64,000 nt of DNA from JBFMDN01 sp040753915 (GTDB taxonomy: Bacteria > Desulfobacterota > Desulfomonilia > Desulfomonilales > Desulfomonilaceae): contig JBFMDN010000004.1 of NCBI GenBank assembly GCA_040753915.1, positions 62,001 through 126,000 of the forward strand, in the 5' to 3' direction. Position numbers and translations under genes: made by a program. The notes under the pieces were generated by a model, which saw only the letters and a program-made list of their open reading frames with translations, did no database searches and had not been told where the DNA came from. This document shows positions 33,449 through 41,962 of the stretch, piece after piece. The first letter of the stretch is position 1. Every line of letters begins with the position of its first letter.

Positions 33449-34404
33449 ACACCGAACCTCTTGATCTGCTGGTATTGGGAGCTGGCCCCGCGGGGTTGAA
33501 TGCCGCGCTCAGCGGACATCGTGCCGGACTCCGAGTGCTCGTCCTTGGGGGGGATGCACCCGGGGGTCAGGTTGCCCTGCACTCCACTGTGGACAACTTT
33601 CCCGGATTTCCGGGTGGAGTCACTGGTGCCGAGCTAATGGCCCGTTGGCTCCAACAGGTCGTTGACGAGACGGGAGCAGCGCCGGATCCACAATCGGTCA
33701 CGAGAGTGGATTTTGCTGGTGATATTAAGCAGGTCTTCACTGCAGACGGGAGTTTCGTTGCGAAGGCCGTCGTGATAGCTACCGGCTCCAAGCCCAGACG
33801 ACTGGGGGTTCCACGGGAGCTCGAGCTTCAGGGAAAGGCAGTTTATTACTGCGCAACGTGCGACGGCCCTCTCCTGAGGACAATGGAGCGCCGTCGGGCC
33901 GCTGTAATAGGGGGAGGCGAAACCGCTGTTCGCACCGCTCTCGCGTTATTGCCACACGCAGAATCCGTGACCGTCATTACGCGAGGTGCGAAGCTTGCAG
34001 CCAGTCACTCGCTTGTAAAGCGGCTCCAAACGAATCCGAGCGTCCGCGTTCTCACTCATCGAATAGTCAAGACGATTCTCGGAGACAAGAGGGCAGAGGC
34101 AGTCTTAGTGCAGAATGTCGAGACAAAGGATCGAGAGACAATTCACGTGGAAGCGGTGTTCGTCGGAATAGGCCCTTCACCGGTGACGGAGTTCCTTCAA
34201 GGAGCCGTTTCTTTGGATGAGCAGGGATTCATCGTGACGGATACCCTGCTGAGGACCTCGGTGCCAGGGGTGTACGCGGCCGGAGATGTTCGGGTAACTC
34301 CCCTGCGACAGATCGTTACCGCTGCTGCTGACGGAGCATTGGCCGCTCACGCGGCGGCTCAATATTTGGAAAGGCAGGAACAGTGGCACGTAAGACACTC
34401 GTAG
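33430..34404 (+). CDS. Thioredoxin reductase-like flavoprotein
   Basis: About 324 residues from ATG 33430; a TTG at 33442, with GGGAG upstream and overlapping the previous stop, is an alternative. FAD site LLVLGAGPAGLNAALSGHRA, GGQVALHSTVDNFPGFPGG, redox-active YYCATCDGPLL (CxxC), NAD(P)H site RRAAVIGGGETAVRTAL, and VPGVYAAGDVRVTPLRQ. All match low-molecular-weight TrxB. It would reduce one or more of the thioredoxin-like proteins encoded on either side with NAD(P)H. The downstream UxxC gene starts inside its last 22 bases. Confidence 0.9.
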   Translation: MGVRSLNTEPLDLLVLGAGPAGLNAALSGHRAGLRVLVLGGDAPGGQVALHSTVDNFPGFPGGVTGAELMARWLQQVVDETGAAPDPQSVTRVDFAGDIKQVFTADGSFVAKAVVIATGSKPRRLGVPRELELQGKAVYYCATCDGPLLRTMERRRAAVIGGGETAVRTALALLPHAESVTVITRGAKLAASHSLVKRLQTNPSVRVLTHRIVKTILGDKRAEAVLVQNVETKDRETIHVEAVFVGIGPSPVTEFLQGAVSLDEQGFIVTDTLLRTSVPGVYAAGDVRVTPLRQIVTAAADGALAAHAAAQYLERQEQWHVRHS

Positions 34405-34679
34405 AAACGTTGGTAACTGACTTCGCCCAGTGACAGGCGTGCGTCTATATGGTCGCAGCGGTAAAGGATTTACCGCAGAACATGCTGGATGAGGTCGAGT
34501 ACCGGGAATGGAGTCTTCGGACACTCGACGGAGTGACACGATTTCGAGAGCTCGGGGCCAGAAGTTTACCCGCTGTTGCCATTGATGGAAAGCTGGTATT
34601 CGAGTGCGTCATTCCGGGCAGGGATGAGTTGGTAGAAGCCATCCTTCAGGCAACTGGCACAGAAGACCGACTACCGTGA
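34383..34679 (+). CDS. Thioredoxin-like UxxC protein, probable selenoprotein (UGA at 34431-34433)
   Basis: 98 residues from a GTG after AGGA that overlaps the end of the TrxB-like gene. The frame has a single UGA at codon 17, reading A-Q-U-Q-A-C-V-Y-M. The paralogue at 32517 reads V-Q-C-A-A-C-G-Y-M with its first Cys also at residue 17 and its second at 20, and the sequences stay aligned through YREWSL/YKEWSI, SLPAVAIDGKLVFE and VIPGRDELVEAI. The UGA thus replaces exactly the attacking Cys of CxxC. A strong hairpin follows at 34458-34476. If the UGA were a stop, the gene would be a fragment starting at 34449 without an active site. Confidence 0.78.
34458..34476 (+). promoter_or_regulatory. 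Candidate bacterial SECIS hairpin
   Basis: GCGGTAAA and TTTACCGC form a perfect 8-bp stem around the loop GGA, 24 bases after the UGA. The loop begins 32 bases after the UGA and starts with G, within the usual spacing for bacterial SECIS elements. It lies inside the coding frame, as bacterial SECIS elements do. Confidence 0.5.
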
Positions 34680-34811
34680 AGCTTTTTTGCGCCCCGTGTC
34701 TCCCGTGACTCCAGTGCTAGCAACTGACGAGAAGGTGATTTTTATCGGAAAGGCTTCAGAAGCCGATCCATAAGAAGCGGAGCTGCCAAAGCGCAGCGTC
34801 GGAGAAGAGCC

Positions 34812-35858
34812 ATGACCCAGGCTGCAATCAATGTGTACCTGATCTCGGGTTTCCTCGGAAGCGGGAAGACGACTTTTCTCAACAGGATTCTTAAACGTGC
34901 TCCGACCGACCGGAAGTTGATGGTCCTGATGAACGAGTTCGGTGACGAAGGAATAGACGGGGTCCTCATCGAAGATCCTGAGCTGGAGCTCATGGAAATC
35001 AGCAAGGGGTCAATATTTTGCGCATGTGCCAAGGGCGATTTCATGAAAGGCCTCTATCGCATAGCAACCGCAATCAAGCCCGAGATCCTTGTCATCGAAG
35101 CCTCGGGAGCAGCGAATCCTTCCGACCTTGCCACGGACCTCAACAATCCGGTCTTCAAAGGGGTCTTCCTGCTCCGGGAAAGATTCTGCCTCATCGATGC
35201 GGAGAACTTCGTCGAGCAGTACGAGGTATTCACGGCAGTCGAAAGACAGGTTGAATCGACCGACCGTTTCATAATCAACAAGGTGGACCTATCGAACAAG
35301 GATACAATCGAGAGAATCAAGGAAGTAGTGCGTCGACACAAACCCAATGCGGAATTTGTGGAAACAACGTACGCAAGAGTTGATTTCAAAGGTCTATTTG
35401 CCGAAGCCCAACGGGTGGAGCTGGAACAATCCGTCACGCCGGACGAAGGGGAGCGACTGCTCTCCGAAGCGGAGCTCGACAAGCTCGTCGAGCAGGCCCT
35501 TGAGGATCAGGCTGCTCAGCTCGAGCCAGCAGATCGTCTCGTGTCTATGACGTGCCGCTGGCTTTCCGGGACTCTGAACGACTTCCGCCACGTGGCTGAA
35601 AACCTGCCGAGCGATGTGATTCGGGCCAAAGGATTCGTCTTCGAGAATGGTCGGCCGTACTTCTACAGTCACGTGGGGCGTTCCTTCGAGCTGGGGCCGT
35701 TCGAGGGTCGCACATTGAAGAATTCGACCATTAATCGGGTGGTATTCATTAGACGAGAGTTCGAGACAGAAGATATCCTCCAGAGATTCCAGGACAGGGG
35801 GCTCAACGTCCTAGTGAGCGGGTCCGCCGGCGCGGGAGGGCAGCCCATCGTGTGCTAG
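34812..35858 (+). CDS. CobW/G3E-family GTPase
   Basis: 348 residues. Walker A LISGFLGSGKTTFLNRIL is near residue 10, the Cys motif is KGSIFCACAKGDFMKGL, VIEASGAANPSDLA follows, and the guanine motif is FIINKVDLS. The C-terminal part has DRLVSMTCRWLSGTLNDF and ends with a free Cys (QPIVC). It differs from the GTPase at 29945, mainly in the C-terminal half and in its Cys motif (FCAC against FCCD). Last gene of the plus-strand arm. Likely role: metal or corrinoid delivery/activation for the methyltransferase or thioredoxin-like carriers. Confidence 0.88.
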   Translation: MTQAAINVYLISGFLGSGKTTFLNRILKRAPTDRKLMVLMNEFGDEGIDGVLIEDPELELMEISKGSIFCACAKGDFMKGLYRIATAIKPEILVIEASGAANPSDLATDLNNPVFKGVFLLRERFCLIDAENFVEQYEVFTAVERQVESTDRFIINKVDLSNKDTIERIKEVVRRHKPNAEFVETTYARVDFKGLFAEAQRVELEQSVTPDEGERLLSEAELDKLVEQALEDQAAQLEPADRLVSMTCRWLSGTLNDFRHVAENLPSDVIRAKGFVFENGRPYFYSHVGRSFELGPFEGRTLKNSTINRVVFIRREFETEDILQRFQDRGLNVLVSGSAGAGGQPIVC

Positions 35859-35894
35859 GCCTGCGGTCAGAATGACGGCCGGTCGGTGATGTTG

Positions 35895-36004
35895 AGACGA
35901 GTGGCGGGGTTCTTGCCATAGCGTAGAGTAATCTCTGTTTCTCCTGTTCGACAATGACGGACGAGACGCCCGTCCCACCGGTCTGCGATCCTCCCACAAA
36001 TTCC
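35895..36004 (-). repeat. Dispersed repeat, uninterrupted copy
   Basis: On the minus strand it reads through ATTTGTGGGAGG, GACCGGTGGGACGGGCGTCT, CGTCATTGT and AGGAGAA to ATGGCAA. The same pieces flank the long-inverted-repeat element at 7621-8023. The rest of the 301-bp gap to 36159 holds a short relic of the 200-bp repeat near 36082-36110. Confidence 0.55.
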
Positions 36005-36159
36005 CTACTCACACGGGAAGCGGCCAGAACCTCTGGCATCTGACACAATCCCCTACCATGGATTGTCGACACGCATCCTCCGTAGCGCCGGCGCCCCCCC
36101 GGTGTCCACATTTGAGACGTGCTCCGACGCTACAACGGTTCGGCCCCCTTTTTTTGAGA

Positions 36160-38319
36160 TTACGCCGGCTTGGTCAAGTACTGGTGGACGTGGGGGGACA
36201 TGGACGTAAGGCGAACGAGCGCTGTGCAGGAATCGAGGTGTCGTTCCGCGGAAACGACTTTTCCGTAGAGCTCTCCTTCGATGGACTCGGTTCCCAGGGT
36301 CTCCAATTTGATTCGCAGATCTTCCCATTGTTCAACTGGCTCGCAAAGGTCTACGACAACCGAGGTTTGAGAGGCATGCGTTATCAACGCCGGAACCCCA
36401 GTACCCTGGACGGTTTTCTCGAGGAGGCGCCAGACGGTGACGTTTATGGGCGGCACCAGCGGCCGTGACGTTTCGTCTACCTGCGACAGGTAAACGTTGT
36501 ACGGTCCCCCAATTCCTTTGACGTCGTAAAGGGTGACGGTTCCCGGGACACCCTTCATTTGAATACCGATGGCCTTGTTGACGGTGACGATGTCCGCCAC
36601 GTGGTCGTACGCGGCCTGGCTGATCAGGACTTGTCCCCCTGTGGAGTACGATTCCATTCTGCCGGTAAAATTGACTGCGGACCCTACAGCACCGTATTTG
36701 GACCTGCGTTCGGATCCGATATTGCCAACCACCACGGTCCCGGTATGGATGGCGATCCCCATTTCCAGATGCGCCAAACCGTCAGCCTCATTGAGAGCGT
36801 TGATCTCTTTCATGGCCTCCTGCATGCGCAGTGCGCATGCCAATGCTCGGGCCGGATGGTCACGCAAGGGCTCGGGTGCGCCAAAGAAAGCCAGTATGCC
36901 GTCACCGATGATCTCGTCAATGACGCCCCTGTGGTCCAGTAGTATTTCCACCATCTTGCCCAGGTACCTATTGAGGAACGAGATGATGTCTTCGGGTTTC
37001 ATGTGAGACGTGAGCGCGGTGAAGCCACGCAGGTCCGACATCATCAAGGTGATTTCCCGGGACTCGCCGCCCAGCTTGAGACCATCTGTGGAATCAAGGA
37101 GCCGACTTACCACATCCCTGGTGACATAGCGGCCGAACGTGTCCCGAATGAAATCTCTCTGTTTGAGCCCCTCCGTCATATGGCCGAGAGATCGTGCAAG
37201 CTGTCCCACTTCGTCAGTGGTCTTGATATCTGACAGATCTATGTCGAGCTCTCCGCGTCCCACCTTCTCCGCAGCATCAGCCATGCGGAGCAGCGGCTTG
37301 GCTACCGATCTCGCCACGAGAATGCTCACCAGCAGGAGCAACGCCACGCTGAAGCCGGCCCATACGACTGTCTTATGGTGGAGGGCCCTGACCTCCGCAA
37401 GCAGCTCGTGTTTCGGGAACACTGCCCCCAGTGCCCAGCCGGTGGACGGTATGCGAGCGAAGGCAAGAAAAGCTTCTTCTTCCGTCAACGCATCGCCAAT
37501 GTCTTCGAAGCCGGATCCGGCTCGTATCATGGAGCGTCCAATCTCCCGCAATCTCGGCTTCTTCTGCTCCTCTGCTATGCTGAAGATAGACTCGGACATG
37601 ATGTATGCGCCGTTGGGATACGTGACGAATTGGCCAGTGTCGGAAATGATAAAACAGTAGCCGGTCTGAGCTACTTTGATCGACTCCACCAATTCGGTTA
37701 GCCACTCGAGGGATACGTCAGCGGTGACAATGCCCCGAAAATCGCCGTGCTCTCCTTTGTCGCCGGGCCAAAACAGGGGGACCGAGTAGGTCACCATCAG
37801 AATGTTCCCGCCACCCTCGTCGAAATAGGGGTTGGTCCACAAAGGGCGACCGAGCAACTTCGGAATGTGATAGTAGTCCATCTGAAAATAATTGTACGCC
37901 GGGGTAGCAAGCTGCACGTACTCGATTCCCTTGGCGGTGCGATAGAAATAGGGTGCGTACGCTGCCAGATCCTTCTCCCAGCCGCCTGGCTCAAAGGCCA
38001 CTGCAGCGCCGAACACCTCGGGATTGTTGGCTACCAGCGCTCGAATTAGGTCGAGAAGATTTTGGGTGCTGCTGGGGGCCTGTGCCTCGACATATTCCGC
38101 CATCCCGGCCGGCACCTTGCTCACAGCCCTGAATTCCTGCTCGATTCGTCTCGCAACCGAAAGGGTCAGGTTCCTCGCGTTCTGCTCTGATTCTCGAAGG
38201 ATAATATCGCGTGAGGAGGTATAACTGTGGGCGAGGACGAGCCCCAGGACGAGTGACGTCCCTCCCATCACGAGGAGGGTTATCTTGGAGACAATACTGT
38301 CAGTCAACCACGAAATCAT
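36160..38319 (-). CDS. Membrane adenylate/guanylate cyclase with Cache and HAMP domains
   Basis: 719 residues. A membrane segment near residues 12-30 and a second near 320-340 (VVWAGFSVALLLLVSILVA) bracket a periplasmic double-Cache sensor (YNYFQMDYYHIPKLLGRPLW, VTYSVPLFWPGDKG). HAMP (SVAKPLLRMADAAEKVGRGE) leads to a class III cyclase domain with MMSDLRGFTALTSHM, IDEIIGDGILAFFGAPEP, GIAIHTGTVVVGNIGS and YGAVGSAVNFTGRMES. About 130 C-terminal residues (VPPINVTVWRLLEKTVQGTG) form a beta-rich PilZ-like extension. Its start overlaps the stop of the binding-protein gene by four bases, so ligand sensing may pass from that protein. Confidence 0.92.
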   Translation of the reverse strand: MISWLTDSIVSKITLLVMGGTSLVLGLVLAHSYTSSRDIILRESEQNARNLTLSVARRIEQEFRAVSKVPAGMAEYVEAQAPSSTQNLLDLIRALVANNPEVFGAAVAFEPGGWEKDLAAYAPYFYRTAKGIEYVQLATPAYNYFQMDYYHIPKLLGRPLWTNPYFDEGGGNILMVTYSVPLFWPGDKGEHGDFRGIVTADVSLEWLTELVESIKVAQTGYCFIISDTGQFVTYPNGAYIMSESIFSIAEEQKKPRLREIGRSMIRAGSGFEDIGDALTEEEAFLAFARIPSTGWALGAVFPKHELLAEVRALHHKTVVWAGFSVALLLLVSILVARSVAKPLLRMADAAEKVGRGELDIDLSDIKTTDEVGQLARSLGHMTEGLKQRDFIRDTFGRYVTRDVVSRLLDSTDGLKLGGESREITLMMSDLRGFTALTSHMKPEDIISFLNRYLGKMVEILLDHRGVIDEIIGDGILAFFGAPEPLRDHPARALACALRMQEAMKEINALNEADGLAHLEMGIAIHTGTVVVGNIGSERRSKYGAVGSAVNFTGRMESYSTGGQVLISQAAYDHVADIVTVNKAIGIQMKGVPGTVTLYDVKGIGGPYNVYLSQVDETSRPLVPPINVTVWRLLEKTVQGTGVPALITHASQTSVVVDLCEPVEQWEDLRIKLETLGTESIEGELYGKVVSAERHLDSCTALVRLTSMSPHVHQYLTKPA

Positions 38320-39455
38320 CGTGGCCCCCGGTAGAATTTCGTGTATTCCGGGATCTCGCGAATGAGGTTGACCTCCTTCAATGCCTCGCTCACTCTTCGA
38401 TAATCCTCTTCGGAGAGCCTTCCGAACACCTCATCATTACCGTCAGGTGTCATAAGGTCTTTCATGGCTGCGAGCATCCATCTCTGGTGAGCGACATTGG
38501 TTCCGGTGTTCGCATCCCTCGCGTGGCGCATGACGATCTCGATAGTCTCATCCGGATGGTCGAATGCGTGTTTCCAGCCCTTAAGAGAAGCCTCGGCAAA
38601 GGCAAGACACGCTTCAGGATCGGACGCAAACATCTCTTCAGAGCAGTACAGGCCGTCTTCTGGAAAGTTGACCCCAGTGTCCGCGAATTTCAGCACTGAC
38701 AGCTCGTCCGGGTTGAAGCCACAATTGAGAATGGTGTGATATTCATTGTACCACATGGCCGCAACAGCATCCACAGCCCCGGTAAGGAATACAGTTACGG
38801 TAGTATAATTGGGGATCACCTGGACACGGAGATTGTGCTTCTTGAGAAAGAAGAGCCCTGGTGCATCGAAATCGCCTACCCAAAATCCTACGCGCTTGTT
38901 TTCGATATCCTTGGGTTCGCGAATGCCGGACGACTTCTTCGCAACCAGGAGAAGAGAGGAACGCTGAATCATCTGGGCCAGGTTGACCAACCGCAGCCCA
39001 GCGGCCCTCTGCAAGATCGCGGTAGACAGCCAGCCGGTGCAAAAAGTGGTTTCCTCCGCCGCGAGGGAGGCGAAACAATTCTTGCCGGGACCTCCAGTGA
39101 GATGAGTTACATCCAGTCCGGCTTCCCGGTAGAATCCCTTTTCCTGGGCTACCATGTACCCCGCGAATTGCGCCTGAGGAATCCACTGAGGCATGAAGGT
39201 GACCGGCCTGAGCGATGCCTGTCCATATGCGCAACACCATCCCCCCATGATGAAAAGTGTCAGGAGGATCGCTATCGCTGTTGGCCGCGAGAGGTTCGGT
39301 TTGGTGGGGTTACAGGTCTCTTGGAAAGCGGTGTCCGAGCAGTCTGGCCAGGTACGACAGGCCCCAGCAATCGGACCGCACAGGGAATACAAGAGTCTTT
39401 GATTTGGCACGGTTTTCACGCGGGGCTCGTACGTGTCGGACACCGCAAAGCTCAC
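38316..39455 (-). CDS. NMT1/THI5-like periplasmic substrate-binding protein
   Basis: Up to 379 residues from a GTG; the real start may be downstream because a signal peptide begins only near residue 58 (AIAILLTLFIMGGWCCAYGQ). The mature protein has the family pattern FMPQWIPQAQFAGYMVAQEK, GFYREAGLDV, RVGFWVGDFDAPG, TGAVDAVAAMWYNEYHTI and DGLYCSEEMFASDPE. Homologues bind thiamine precursors, sulfonates or nitrate-like ligands for ABC transporters. No permease or ATPase gene is present. It overlaps the cyclase gene (ATGA), so it probably works as the ligand-binding part of a sensor. Confidence 0.85.
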   Translation of the reverse strand: MSFAVSDTYEPRVKTVPNQRLLYSLCGPIAGACRTWPDCSDTAFQETCNPTKPNLSRPTAIAILLTLFIMGGWCCAYGQASLRPVTFMPQWIPQAQFAGYMVAQEKGFYREAGLDVTHLTGGPGKNCFASLAAEETTFCTGWLSTAILQRAAGLRLVNLAQMIQRSSLLLVAKKSSGIREPKDIENKRVGFWVGDFDAPGLFFLKKHNLRVQVIPNYTTVTVFLTGAVDAVAAMWYNEYHTILNCGFNPDELSVLKFADTGVNFPEDGLYCSEEMFASDPEACLAFAEASLKGWKHAFDHPDETIEIVMRHARDANTGTNVAHQRWMLAAMKDLMTPDGNDEVFGRLSEEDYRRVSEALKEVNLIREIPEYTKFYRGPR

Positions 39456-39675
39456 TTACCATATCACAGCGGCTATTTGGATGTCAACGGGATAACCACC
39501 TGATTTGGCCCGCTTTTGGAGCACTTACCCCTGGGTTTTTCCGATTCGCTCGTCCCTCGGACGTTCACGGGGAGAATGGGCCTCCTGCAGGTTGCTCGAG
39601 TTGGGCAGATTGAACGTCCCTCCCACCTTGGTCCGGATGGCGGACAATTTGCCGGATCGCTTCCCTGCTATCGGA

Positions 39676-40449
39676 TTAGGCCAGTCCAAGCACCGACTCC
39701 GGCAGCGTCTGGCCTCCGTCGATGATTATTGTTTGTCCTGTAATGTATCGGGCTTCATCGGAAACCAGAAATAGAATTGCATAAGCAACGTCTTCAGGGT
39801 CGCCCAATCTTCCCATGGGGATAGAGTGCTCCGTACGGCGAATATAGTCTTCTCCCAGGTCAGTCAGCCCTTCAGTTCTAATGTTACCGGGCAGGACGGC
39901 ATTGACTGTGATGCCGTACCGTGCCACCTCGAGGGCCGCGGAGCGCATGAATCCGAGCATACCTGCCTTGGTGGCCCCGTAGTGCGACCAGCCGGGGAAT
40001 CCTGTGATCGGTCCTGTAATAGATGACGTGAATACGATCCTGCCGTACTCCTGTAACTTCATCTGAGGAAGGCAGGCCTGCACGGCCAGGTACGTTCCCT
40101 TCAGATTGACCGCGCAAACTCGATCCCAATCCTCTTCCGCCATGTCTTCAATCAGGGATGATGGAAAGATGCCGGCATTGCTGCACAGGATATCGATGGA
40201 CCCGCACCGGTCAACCGTATACGCTCCCAGCTCCATCATCCGTCGCTTGTCCGAGACGTCTGCTTGAAAAAAATGGGCCACTCCACCTAGCTCCTCGATT
40301 TCAGTAACGATCCGCGCTCCATTCTTCGCACTCCCGGCAACGATCATCACCCGAGCCCCCTCAGCGGCTAAGACATGGGCAACAACTCTTCCGATCCCGC
40401 GCGTCCCGCCGGTAACCACTGCGGACTTTCCGTACAATTTCCCCAGCAT
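39676..40449 (-). CDS. Short-chain dehydrogenase/reductase
   Basis: 257 residues from the ATG at 40449, five bases after AAGGAGG. Rossmann site SAVVTGGTRGIGRVVAHVLA, LCSNAGIFPSSLIED (NAG motif), catalytic Ser in IVFTSSITGPITGFPGWS and the YxxxK pair in YGATKAGMLGFM, then AVLPGNIRTEGL and the C-terminal ITGQTIIIDGGQTLPES. This is the classical FabG-like subgroup. NAD(P)H-dependent oxidation or reduction of a hydroxyl/keto group is expected; substrate unknown. No operon partner. Confidence 0.92.
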   Translation of the reverse strand: MLGKLYGKSAVVTGGTRGIGRVVAHVLAAEGARVMIVAGSAKNGARIVTEIEELGGVAHFFQADVSDKRRMMELGAYTVDRCGSIDILCSNAGIFPSSLIEDMAEEDWDRVCAVNLKGTYLAVQACLPQMKLQEYGRIVFTSSITGPITGFPGWSHYGATKAGMLGFMRSAALEVARYGITVNAVLPGNIRTEGLTDLGEDYIRRTEHSIPMGRLGDPEDVAYAILFLVSDEARYITGQTIIIDGGQTLPESVLGLA

Positions 40450-40754
40450 GTATCCTCCTTGAGGCCGAAATTGGCCGAAAATTCGTGGCAGGGATTCTAC
40501 CACTATGTGGTGGCCATACCAACCTGAGCGGCTTGCGAGGGACAGTGGACGATCGAGCCCCATTGCCACAAATACTCCATGACCTGCTGTGAAATTCCGC
40601 AGCGGCTCTGACGGGTCCCGGAGAATGCGCCATCGTCATCACGGAAGGCGCTCTCTCCCAAACCGCATCATGGGGTGCTTCGCTGTCGGAGGCTGAACAT
40701 GCGGGAATTTTTTCAGTGGCTCGACGAATGAAGGGAACAAATCTGAGTTTTCAG

Positions 40755-40782
40755 TTGACACATGTGGGATGTAGGCTACTAT
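40755..40782 (+). promoter_or_regulatory. Probable sigma-70 promoter
   Basis: TTGACA (40755-40760), 16-base spacer, TACTAT (40777-40782). It lies 84 bases upstream of the small membrane ORF at 40866 and could also serve the secreted protein at 41113. The rest of the 416-bp gap 40450-40865 shows nothing I can name. Confidence 0.5.
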
Positions 40783-40865
40783 TCACCTCTCCTCAGCCCG
40801 ACCGATGCTCCTGCGAGCGAATCGGGCCGTGATGGTGAGGAATCTCGTCTGGTATTGGAGGGTGT

Positions 40866-40964
40866 ATGAGGCTGGAATTGTCTGAAAGTACAGCGGAATT
40901 GTTGCTGGTGTCCGCCATTTTGCTCGTCAGCATAACGCTGGCGTTTTATATGGGTATCGGCTAG
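40866..40964 (+). CDS. Putative 32-residue single-pass membrane peptide
   Basis: ATG preceded by GGAGGG with suitable spacing and by a good promoter. The peptide is MRLELSESTAE followed by a continuous hydrophobic helix (LLLVSAILLVSITLAFYMG) and ends IG. Shape is typical of small bacterial membrane peptides. No homologue known to me. Confidence 0.45.
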   Translation: MRLELSESTAELLLVSAILLVSITLAFYMGIG

Positions 40965-41112
40965 GATAGATCCGCATTGGGAACCGTACGCGCGAAGTGT
41001 GGCACACTTTCCTGCCCGAGGAGCAACGATCTTTCCAGGATACCTTGTTTGCGGGAAGCTCCGGAGGCGTCCGGAGATGCTCCAACGGCACTGTTCACAA
41101 GGGAGGATCGGG

Positions 41113-41394
41113 ATGAGAATCATTATAGCAGCGGCAGTGGCTCTAGCCGTCTTGGCTCTGCTCGGCCCTCCCGCCACTTACGTTTTGGCCGACGGCTATC
41201 CGGACTTTCGGGACAGGAGCCCCTATGGGGACGGCCACGGGTGGCAGGTACCGCAGGGGGGCGACGTGCGTTTTCCCACGGGCGCGGTTCGGTGGAACGA
41301 CTATTCCGGACAAGTCCGATTCCCCGGCGGTGGAGTCCAATGGAGGGGGAATCACGGCCGAGTCAATGCTTTCGGCATTGATGTCCGATGGTAA
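41113..41394 (+). CDS. Small secreted glycine-rich protein
   Basis: 93 residues from an ATG preceded by AAGGGAGGATC. The N-terminus is a clear signal peptide (IIIAAAVALAVLALLGPPA, cleavage near VLA-DGY). The mature 65 residues are rich in Gly, Arg, Trp and Asp and have an internal near-repeat: VRFPTGAVRWNDYSG and VRFPGGGVQWRGNHG. No known domain. It probably folds as a short beta structure outside the cytoplasm. Confidence 0.65.
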   Translation: MRIIIAAAVALAVLALLGPPATYVLADGYPDFRDRSPYGDGHGWQVPQGGDVRFPTGAVRWNDYSGQVRFPGGGVQWRGNHGRVNAFGIDVRW

Positions 41395-41535
41395 CCGATT
41401 GCGCGCCAGGAAAAGCCCGAGGCGATGGAAGACACCTCGGCATAGCGGGCGCCTTCCCATCTGTGCCCCAAGCCACCTCGAAGCTGCAGCAAAAACTGAC
41501 GGAGGGACAGACGTGCCGGGCTGGATCCGCAAAAT

Positions 41536-41880
41536 TCAGTGGTAGTCGTGTGTCCCTAACGTCACCTTGATTCCGGTCTGTGTCTCAATGAGCTTGGCCA
41601 AGTCTTCCGGGGAAGAATAAGGGCAGCCCGGCTTTGCGTTGACCAGACACGAGCTCAAATGGATTTCGTCAGGTTTGGTCTCCGACAGCTTGGCAGCCAT
41701 GCCCAACGTGGGAACCACGGTCCGGCCCGGACATTCGCAGGCCACGAACGCTGTCACTGAGGAGGGCTCGTTGAACTTCCCTTCTCCCAAGCGAGCCGCC
41801 TTGAGACATCGCCATTCGCCCGGACATCCATACCCACTTTCCATGTACGCGCCGCAACCCACCACAGCAACCTTTTTCAT
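41536..41880 (-). CDS. CGGC-domain (DUF1847-like) metal-binding protein
   Basis: 114 residues, ATG after GGGAG. Cys-rich: VAVVGCGAYMESGYGCPGEW, FVACECPGRTVVP and HLSSCLVNAKPGCPY, in the arrangement of small CGGC proteins thought to bind metal clusters in anaerobes. It has seven to eight Cys in 114 residues. No signal peptide. Located beside the OsmC-type gene on the same strand. Function of the family is unproven. Confidence 0.75.
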   Translation of the reverse strand: MKKVAVVGCGAYMESGYGCPGEWRCLKAARLGEGKFNEPSSVTAFVACECPGRTVVPTLGMAAKLSETKPDEIHLSSCLVNAKPGCPYSSPEDLAKLIETQTGIKVTLGTHDYH

Positions 41881-41962
41881 CTGCGATCTCCCTTGTCCAG
41901 AAATTTTGCTCCCATCAATAGGGTACGTCTGGAGTCAAGTCAAGGGGCCGGAAGTCCAATAG

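Noticed and set aside
34449..34679. Independent 76-residue protein starting at ATG 34449
   Set aside because: No ribosome site, and homology to the paralogue continues upstream through the UGA to a GTG with AGGA; the longer UxxC reading explains more.
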